From Clostridium_AD sp937920395 (lineage in GTDB: Bacteria; Bacillota; Clostridia; Clostridiales; Clostridiaceae): a stretch of DNA of 64,000 nucleotides. The position numbers and the translations under genes were made by a program. Positions 61,878 to 64,000 of this stretch are shown here, in pieces. The DNA lies in NCBI GenBank assembly GCA_052274345.1, contig DAVZGP010000007.1, forward strand, positions 1 through 64,000. Reading direction: 5' to 3'. Numbering within the stretch: the stretch's first letter is position 1; the number at the start of each line of letters is the position of its first letter. The notes beneath the pieces are model-generated. The model searched no databases, was not told the origin of the DNA, and was given only the letters and a program-made list of their open reading frames with translations.

Positions 61878-61907
61878 AAAACTCCTAATATTATATTAGG
61901 AGTTTTA
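61878..61907 (+). terminator. Terminator of the raiA RNA
   Basis: AAAACTCCTAATA (61878-61890) pairs with TATTAGGAGTTTT (61894-61906), followed by ATT. T-tract is short. Confidence 0.75.
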
Positions 61908-61910
61908 TTA

Positions 61911-62147
61911 AAAAAAACATGTAAACGTTTGAGATGTAAAAGTAATAGCAATTAATTCATAATTAATTTAAATAAATAGGGTATTAATTAGAAATAATAA
62001 TAGATTACAATTTAAATTGCTTTAATATTACGTAAATTCTGATTTTATGGTTGCTATTTAGCATTAAGTGTAATAGAATTGAGTTACAAAACATATAGCA
62101 TGCTTAATTATAAAGCATTATGTGGATATTAGAGAGGGGTTGTACGT
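61911..62147. other. hpf upstream region
   Basis: Between the raiA RNA terminator and hpf lie 237 AT-rich bp with no recognisable gene. No promoter is good enough to list. GAGAGGGG precedes the hpf start codon. Confidence 0.4.
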
Positions 62148-62699
62148 ATGAAAGTTAATGTAATGGGAAAAAACATGGAAGTAACAGAAGCCTTAAAGAA
62201 TATGATAGATAAGAAAATATCTAGATTAGATAAGTATTTTAATCCAGATGTGGAAGCTCAGACAACCATGAGTGTCCATAAGAACAGACATACTATAGAA
62301 ATTACAATACCTTTTAATGGAGTTGTTTTGAGATCAGAAGAAGTAAGTGATGATATGTATACAGCTTTAGATCTTGTTGTTGACAAATTAGAAAGACAAA
62401 TTAGAAAGAATAAAACAAAATTAGAAAAAAGGAATAAAGGAACATCTCTTAAATTTCAGGGCATACCACAATATGATAATAGTGAAGATGGTGGATTAGA
62501 TCCTAAAATAGTAAAGACGAAGAAGTTTGCATTTAAGCCTATGTCAGCTGAAGAAGCAGTACTTCAAATGGAATTAGTTGGTCATAGTTTCTTTGTATAT
62601 ATGAGCGATGGTAGTTCAGATGTAAATGGTAATTCAGAAGTAAATGTAGTTTATAAAAGAAAAGATGGAAATTACGGTTTAATAGAACCACAATTTTAA
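62148..62699 (+). CDS. hpf: Long-form ribosome hibernation promoting factor
   Basis: The 183-residue protein has an N-terminal S30AE/RaiA domain (VTEALKNMIDKKISRLDKYF) and a C-terminal dimerisation domain (KIVKTKKFAFKPMSAEEAVL, then HSFFVYMS). It binds 70S ribosomes and forms 100S dimers in stationary phase. It starts at ATG 62148. It lies just after the raiA RNA and before secA, the order typical of Firmicutes. Confidence 0.95.
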   Translation: MKVNVMGKNMEVTEALKNMIDKKISRLDKYFNPDVEAQTTMSVHKNRHTIEITIPFNGVVLRSEEVSDDMYTALDLVVDKLERQIRKNKTKLEKRNKGTSLKFQGIPQYDNSEDGGLDPKIVKTKKFAFKPMSAEEAVLQMELVGHSFFVYMSDGSSDVNGNSEVNVVYKRKDGNYGLIEPQF

Positions 62700-62705
62700 A
62701 ATTTG

Positions 62706-62743
62706 AAGGATTAAAGTAATTATTTTTACTTTAATCCTTTTTT
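62706..62743 (+). terminator. Terminator of hpf
   Basis: AAGGATTAAAGTAA (62706-62719) pairs with TTACTTTAATCCTT (62726-62739), then TTTT. Confidence 0.85.
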
Positions 62744-62888
62744 AACTTTGAGAATAAAAAATAAAATAAAAAGAATGATAAATCTATGAAAAATATCAAA
62801 TTGTGTAAGTTGAATAGAAGTAAATTAAGTGGTATACTTTACAAGTGTATATTTGGAAGTATTAAAAAGAATAGTGAGGATGAAAATT

Positions 62889-64000
62889 ATGAATTTAATT
62901 AAAAAATTATTTGGAAGTTATAGTGACAGAGAAATAAAAAGAATAATTTCAACAGTTGATGAAATAGAAAAATTAGATCCAATAATGACTAACCTAAGTG
63001 ATGAAGAACTTAGAGCAAAAACAGATGAATTTAAAACCAGTTTGAGTAATGGAAAGACTTTAGAAGATATTTTGCCTGAAGCATTTGCAGTAGTTAGAGA
63101 AGCTTCGTGGAGAGTTCTTAAAATGAAGCATTTTAGAGTGCAACTAATTGGAGGAATAGTACTTCACCAAGGAAGAATAACAGAGATGAAGACTGGTGAA
63201 GGAAAGACCCTTGTAGCTACACTTCCATCATATTTGAATGCTCTAACAGGAAAAGGCGTTCACATAATTACAGTTAATGACTATCTTGCTAAAAGAGATA
63301 AAGAGGATATGGGTAAAATACATGAGTTTTTAGGTCTTACAGTGGGCGTAATTATTCATGATATAGATCAAACCCAAAGGCAAGCGGCTTATAATGCAGA
63401 TATAACATATGGTACAAATAATGAATTCGGATTTGATTATCTAAGAGATAATATGGTTGTTTATAAAGAAGAAAGAGTTCAAAGGAAATTAAACTTTGTA
63501 ATTGTGGATGAGGTAGATTCTATATTAATAGATGAAGCTAGGACACCACTTATAATATCTGGAGAAGGAGAAAAATCTACAGATTTTTATAAAGTAGCAG
63601 ATCATTTTGTAAAGACATTAGTAAAAGAAGAAGATTACACAATAGATGAAAAAGCTAGTGCTGTTATAATGTCTGATGAAGGTATAGATAAAGCTGAAAA
63701 ATTTTTTAGCTTAGAGAATTATGCTGACGCAGAAAATATGAACATACAACATCATGTAGTTCAAGCTTTAAAAGCAAACTATATTATGAAAAAAGATAAA
63801 GATTACATGGATAAAGATGGAGAAGTCATTATTGTAGATGAATTTACTGGAAGACTTATGGAAGGTAGAAGATATAGTGATGGACTTCACCAAGCGATTG
63901 AAGCAAAAGAGGGTGTAAAAATTGAGAAGGAGTCTAAAACTCTTGCAACTATTACCTTTCAGAACTATTTTAGGATGTATACAAAGCTTGCAGGTATGAC
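62889..64000 (+). CDS. secA: Preprotein translocase ATPase SecA, 5' part
   Basis: An open frame starting MNLIKKLFGSYSDREIKRI runs from ATG 62889 to the end of the window (370 codons), about 45% of SecA. Visible are the Walker A segment EMKTGEGKTLVATLP (about 102-116), the DEVDSILIDEARTPLIISG box (about 205-223) and the start of the preprotein-binding domain. SecA drives secretion through SecYEG. The Shine-Dalgarno is GTGAGGA 8 nt upstream. prfB usually follows, but is outside the window. Confidence 0.97.
   Translation, partial: MNLIKKLFGSYSDREIKRIISTVDEIEKLDPIMTNLSDEELRAKTDEFKTSLSNGKTLEDILPEAFAVVREASWRVLKMKHFRVQLIGGIVLHQGRITEMKTGEGKTLVATLPSYLNALTGKGVHIITVNDYLAKRDKEDMGKIHEFLGLTVGVIIHDIDQTQRQAAYNADITYGTNNEFGFDYLRDNMVVYKEERVQRKLNFVIVDEVDSILIDEARTPLIISGEGEKSTDFYKVADHFVKTLVKEEDYTIDEKASAVIMSDEGIDKAEKFFSLENYADAENMNIQHHVVQALKANYIMKKDKDYMDKDGEVIIVDEFTGRLMEGRRYSDGLHQAIEAKEGVKIEKESKTLATITFQNYFRMYTKLAGM

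Overview
The window reads as chromosome of a low-GC, endospore-forming, anaerobic Firmicute of the Clostridium sensu stricto type. The evidence is strongly AT-rich DNA and intergenic regions, many sporulation and germination genes (yabG, sipL, gerK-like A/B/C, spoIIR, ypeB, spoIID, spoIIQ, spoIIID, yyaC, a cotS cluster), a reverse rubrerythrin, a raiA-type ncRNA upstream of hpf, and strong AGGAGG-type ribosome binding sites. Species cannot be fixed from the sequence alone. Nearly everything is housekeeping and sporulation core. The accessory parts are 1-2.9 kb and the spore-coat cassette at 2.9-9.7 kb.

Layout. 1-2.9 kb: a MATE exporter and its MarR regulator, with AGGTACCT operators over the regulator promoter, flanked by two diverged copies of a palindromic repeat, a probable IS end and a dead serine-recombinase tail. 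2.9-9.7 kb: a spore-coat locus in which a divergent glycosyltransferase/CotS-kinase pair occurs twice, with a coiled-coil protein, an extra CotS kinase and a CotS pseudokinase in between. 9.8-13 kb: yabG, veg, sipL. 13.3-20.5 kb: ispE, a small membrane protein, a ger operon, spoIIR, ypeB. 20.7-25.6 kb: ddl, a PP-loop RNA-thiolation-like enzyme, a DUF1934 protein, a small unknown gene, pyrG. 25.9-34.7 kb: rho, rpmE (inverted), tdk, yqhQ-like, prmC, prfA, an unknown membrane protein, sua5, a decayed low-molecular-weight tyrosine phosphatase, rpiB, upp. 34.9-37.2 kb: reverse rubrerythrin, a Crp/Fnr regulator and a divergent ferredoxin. 37.5-47.8 kb: dCMP deaminase, tagO/wecA, wecB, and the complete atp operon (I-a-c-b-delta-alpha-gamma-beta-epsilon). 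48.2-55.3 kb: ywmB, murA, spoIID, spoIIQ, spoIIID, mbl, yyaC and an unknown exported protein. 55.5-57.5 kb: five tRNAs (Thr-Tyr-Val-Thr-Tyr) and a SAM-I riboswitch with metK. 57.7-64 kb: recD2, a degenerate ComFA-like protein, comFC, the raiA ncRNA, hpf, and secA cut by the window end.

How the parts work together. Mother-cell coat functions (CotS proteins, coat-associated glycosyltransferases, the protease YabG, the SpoIVA partner SipL), forespore-mother cell signalling and engulfment (SpoIIR, SpoIID, SpoIIQ, SpoIIID) and germination (Ger receptor, YpeB) sit between cell-wall precursor genes (Ddl, MurA, TagO, WecB, Mbl) and translation or nucleotide genes. Sigma-K-like promoters (AC, 16-17 nt, CATANNNT) precede the first cotS and yabG, which supports late mother-cell expression of that cluster.

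Most interesting signals: the duplicated GT/CotS module with its built-in pseudokinase; the ComFA-like protein that has lost helicase motifs I and II but keeps its place before comFC; the dying tyrosine-phosphatase gene between sua5 and rpiB; a SpoIIQ that lacks the first zinc histidine; the raiA RNA with a complete promoter and terminator; and prmC with no conventional start codon next to a strong Shine-Dalgarno.
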